From DATIJJ01 sp039936115 (GTDB lineage Bacteria > Pseudomonadota > Gammaproteobacteria > DSM-16500): a stretch of 7,798 nucleotides of DNA. Made by a program: the position numbers and the translations under genes. The notes beneath the pieces are model-generated. The model saw only the letters and a list, made by a program, of their open reading frames with translations, searched no databases and was not told where the DNA came from. Positions 6,130 through 7,798 of the stretch are shown in pieces. The stretch is from NCBI GenBank assembly GCA_039936115.1, contig JBDTIZ010000150.1:1-7798 (forward strand). Direction: 5' to 3'. Positions within the stretch are counted from its first letter, which is position 1; the number at the start of each line of letters is the position of its first letter.

Positions 6130-6660
6130 TTAGTGTTTTCTAGGATTTCTTTTTTTATTAGGCAAATCACTCTTAGCCTCTATTTTTTCATTCTTTGCTT
6201 CATTATTTTTACGGCTGCGACAACAGCCAAATAATCCATAGACAGCAACGCCAACAAGTAGTAATCCGCCGACTACTGTCGATGTGATTGAATCATCAAC
6301 GCGTGGCACGCTTGGCGGAATTGAGCATCCGAGAAGACCTGTGCTAAGACAAGCATCATGCTGAACGATGCTTGGCCAATAATCTACGGGAACCCGATTA
6401 TATTCTGCATTATTAGAGTAATAGTCATCTAGTCCATTATTTTTATCAAAATCTTTTTGGTATTTCGAGACGATCTTGTCAATTTCATTAGTTGATAAAA
6501 TATTGAAATTTGGTATGTTTTTCGATTTATAACAATTTTGCATATTTAACAGAATAGTTCTTACTTGTTCTGGTTTAATTTTACTACCATCTCGATTTCG
6601 ATAATGCTCATGCGAGATTAGAGATTCGCCTTCCAAATTTGTTTCACTGTGAACAGTCAT
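6130..6660 (-). CDS. Unknown protein with C-terminal membrane segment (3' part of split gene)
   Basis: From ATG 6660 this frame gives 176 residues of no family I recognise. Residues 1-125 are hydrophilic, rich in Asn, Asp and Ser. One membrane segment follows (about 127-145, STVVGGLLLVGVAVYGLFG), then Cys-Cys at 146-147 and a 29-residue, strongly basic tail with Glu/Lys (EAKNEKIEAK). The frame is open upstream of the ATG for at least 24 more codons (ERFTSYPEIYKK...), back to a run of six adenines where it meets the end of another frame in the +1 relation. ATG 6660 has only a poor ribosome site (AGGCGA, too distant), so it is probably an internal Met of a longer gene. A tail-anchored or secreted host-directed protein is possible by topology only; no evidence of function. 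Confidence 0.5.
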   Translation of the reverse strand: MTVHSETNLEGESLISHEHYRNRDGSKIKPEQVRTILLNMQNCYKSKNIPNFNILSTNEIDKIVSKYQKDFDKNNGLDDYYSNNAEYNRVPVDYWPSIVQHDACLSTGLLGCSIPPSVPRVDDSITSTVVGGLLLVGVAVYGLFGCCRSRKNNEAKNEKIEAKSDLPNKKRNPRKH

Positions 6661-6700
6661 ATGATCAGAGTCGCCTGTTAAAACCGGCTTTAATAACTTT

Positions 6701-6892
6701 TTATAAATCTCTGGATAGCTTGTGAAGCGTTCCTTTTTTGTTATGCAAGGCTTTGCCTTCTGGGGTCTTATATTCTTCTGTTGGAATCCTTGATATTCGA
6801 TTATAAACAGTTAAAGTATCATCTTTAATTGTAATCGAAGCAGTCATTGATAGCTTTCTAGCTTCGGGTGATAATAATGCTCTAAAAGTCAT
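6701..6892 (-). CDS. Unknown protein, 5' part of the split gene
   Basis: A 63-residue frame starting at ATG 6892 with a good ribosome site (GAGAG, seven bases upstream) and ending at TAA 6701-6703. Its first 53 residues (MTFRALLSPEARKL... to HNKK) look like a genuine N-terminus without signal peptide; the last ten residues follow the A-run and are probably out of the true frame. Removing one A from the run of six lets the reading continue into the 176-residue frame without a stop, for a joined product of about 253 residues. No family recognised. Confidence 0.5.
   Translation of the reverse strand: MTFRALLSPEARKLSMTASITIKDDTLTVYNRISRIPTEEYKTPEGKALHNKKGTLHKLSRDL
6734..6739 (-). other. Frameshift site: run of six A joining two frames
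   Basis: On the minus strand the sequence reads CAT AAC AAAAAA GGA ACG. With six A's translation ends ten codons later; with five A's it reads HN-KK-ERFTSYPE and continues to the stop at 6130. A one-base insertion (mutation or sequencing error) is the simplest explanation; slippage of polymerase on the A-run could restore the frame in some transcripts. Confidence 0.6.
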
Positions 6893-6907
6893 AATTCTCT
6901 CGTTTGT

Positions 6908-6936
6908 ATGTAAACTGAATGTAGGCCATTTTACAT
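6908..6936. promoter_or_regulatory. Possible operator palindrome
   Basis: ATGTAAA at 6908-6914 and TTTACAT at 6930-6936 form an inverted repeat with 15 bases between, 15 to 44 bases upstream of the ATG at 6892. Position and spacing suit a dimeric regulator, but in AT-rich DNA a 7-base palindrome may be chance. Confidence 0.2.
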
Positions 6937-6944
6937 TTAAAAAC

Positions 6945-7136
6945 TTAAGGTTTTATTAAATTTTGAATAGAAACACCCAGAAAATCTATCAGCTGCTTCT
7001 TAAAATTTTTTAAACTTACGACGGTAAACGTAGAGGATTGATTCTTAATACTTCTTTTTTCTTTTTTGTTCCTTAAAGCACAATCTATTTGCTTTCTATT
7101 CGAGCTTTGATGCGATTGCACTGAGTGGTAACCCAA
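6945..7136 (-). CDS. Doubtful small ORF or gene remnant
   Basis: A 63-codon minus-strand frame beginning at a TTG beside a hairpin repeat, with no ribosome site and no ATG in frame. The product is very basic (KKEKR, KNFKKQ). The C-terminal part (FTVVSLKNFKKQLIDFLG) looks somewhat protein-like. It may be the tail of a decayed gene; the rest of the 6893-7228 stretch holds only the possible palindrome, this frame and the hairpin at 7146-7177. Confidence 0.15.
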   Translation of the reverse strand: MGYHSVQSHQSSNRKQIDCALRNKKEKRSIKNQSSTFTVVSLKNFKKQLIDFLGVSIQNLIKP

Positions 7137-7145
7137 CGTCGCAAT

Positions 7146-7177
7146 GGTGGATTACGGCAAAAAACGCCTAATCCACC
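7146..7177. repeat. Hairpin repeat downstream of fumC
   Basis: GGTGGATTA (7146-7154) pairs perfectly with TAATCCACC (7169-7177); GGC 7156-7158 and GCC 7166-7168 extend the stem past one bulged C, around an A-rich loop. It is flanked by CCTACG, and the whole reads like the GTAGGGTGGATTA...TAATCCACC class of dispersed intergenic repeats common in gammaproteobacteria (recognised from general experience, not by search). It lies 51 bases beyond the fumC stop and may help to end that transcript, although no U-tract follows. Confidence 0.6.
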
Positions 7178-7228
7178 CTACGCTTAGAGGTCAGAATGAC
7201 AGTATTTTTTTAGGTGGAACACACAGGC

Positions 7229-7798
7229 TTATTCACGCGGCTCCGTCATTGTCTCAGGACGCATCGCATCTTTAAATTCTGACTCTGTCAAAAATCCTAA
7301 AGCAAGCGTTGCTTCCAACAAGCTTAATTCTTCATGCCACGCTTTATGCGCGATTTGTGCGGATTTGTCATAACCAATTTTGGGAGCAAGTGCTGTGACC
7401 AGCATTAAAGAGTTATCAACTAATTCTTTAATCCTGCGCTCATTCGCTTGCAAACTTTTCACCATGAATTCTGTAAACATACGTGACGCATCTGATAATA
7501 AAGTCACGGAATGTAAGAAATTGTAAATCATCACTGGTTTAAACACATTTAGTTCAAAATTGCCTTGTGAACCCGCAAAACCAATCGCAGCATCATTACC
7601 CATCACTTGCACACACACCATAGTCATCGCTTCACATTGGGTAGGATTGACTTTGCCTGGCATGATGGAAGAACCTGGTTCGTTTTCGGGAATCAATAAT
7701 TCACCAATTCCAGAGCGCGGTCCAGAAGCCATCATTCGGATGTCATTGGATATTTTATTCAATGAAACGGCCAATTGTTTCAAAGCACCATGACTTTC
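7229..7798 (-). CDS. fumC: Class II fumarate hydratase, C-terminal part (cut by window edge)
   Basis: The last 189 residues of a class II fumarase; the reading frame continues past the window edge, so the N-terminal 60 percent of a family protein of about 465 residues is outside. The enzyme interconverts fumarate and malate in the TCA cycle as a cytosolic tetramer without an iron-sulfur cluster. The superfamily signature GSSIMPGKVNP, with the catalytic serine in the mobile loop, is present, and the following QCEAMTMVCVQVMGND and GSQGNFELNVFKPVM are fumarase rather than aspartase, argininosuccinate lyase or adenylosuccinate lyase type. The opening residues ESHGALKQLAVSLNKI align with the FumC helix that precedes NDIR. 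The C-terminal domain is complete and ends MTEPRE. No defect is visible. Confidence 0.95.
   Translation of the reverse strand, partial: ESHGALKQLAVSLNKISNDIRMMASGPRSGIGELLIPENEPGSSIMPGKVNPTQCEAMTMVCVQVMGNDAAIGFAGSQGNFELNVFKPVMIYNFLHSVTLLSDASRMFTEFMVKSLQANERRIKELVDNSLMLVTALAPKIGYDKSAQIAHKAWHEELSLLEATLALGFLTESEFKDAMRPETMTEPRE

Noticed and set aside
5734..7228. CRISPR array, tRNA, toxin-antitoxin pair or transposase in the accessory stretch
   Set aside because: No regularly spaced direct repeats, no cloverleaf, no transposase motifs; the visible repeats are inverted and single. The two small frames at 6130-6892 are better explained as one frame-split gene than as a toxin-antitoxin pair.

Overview
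The window looks like a chromosomal piece of an AT-rich gammaproteobacterium. By gene content and protein style (PhhB-type pterin dehydratase, minor pilins, SerC, MarC, FumC, small Cys-rich secreted protein) I infer the Legionellales (Legionella/Coxiella/Aquicella side), but no rRNA or marker gene proves this. Both strands are used, in short blocks separated by repeats and hairpins.

Layout. 59-2643 (minus strand) is a compact run of overlapping genes read right to left: three type IV pilus minor prepilins (PilV, PilW, PilX) followed 11 bases later by a short-chain dehydrogenase of the HSDL2-like type. The usual partners pilY1, fimT and pilE are not next to them. A 43-base divergent region separates this run from a plus-strand pair at 2687-3515: a pterin-4a-carbinolamine dehydratase whose third catalytic histidine is replaced by leucine, and an overlapping hot-dog acyl-CoA thioesterase. 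The pair converges on serC (3641-4729, minus), and a 74-base inverted-repeat element sits between them. serC is divergent from a MarC-family membrane protein (4812-5441, plus), followed by a 72-residue exported four-cysteine protein (5515-5733) with its own -10 box.

5734-7228 is accessory or decaying sequence: a strong hairpin that could terminate transcription both ways, the 3' remnant of a minus-strand frame, a degenerate second copy of the inverted-repeat element, and an unrecognised minus-strand gene split into two frames by one extra base in a run of six adenines. When joined it would encode about 253 residues with one C-terminal membrane segment, a Cys-Cys pair and a basic tail. Upstream of it are a doubtful small frame and another hairpin repeat. 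From 7229 to the window edge is the C-terminal part of class II fumarase (fumC, minus).

How the genes work together: the pilins form a minor-pilin priming/tip set; SerC (serine/pyridoxal pathway), FumC (TCA cycle), PCD (pterin recycling) and the thioesterase are ordinary housekeeping metabolism with no obvious shared pathway. No complete new multi-gene system is visible. The most unusual items are the His-to-Leu dehydratase, the frame-split membrane protein and the small secreted Cys-rich protein.
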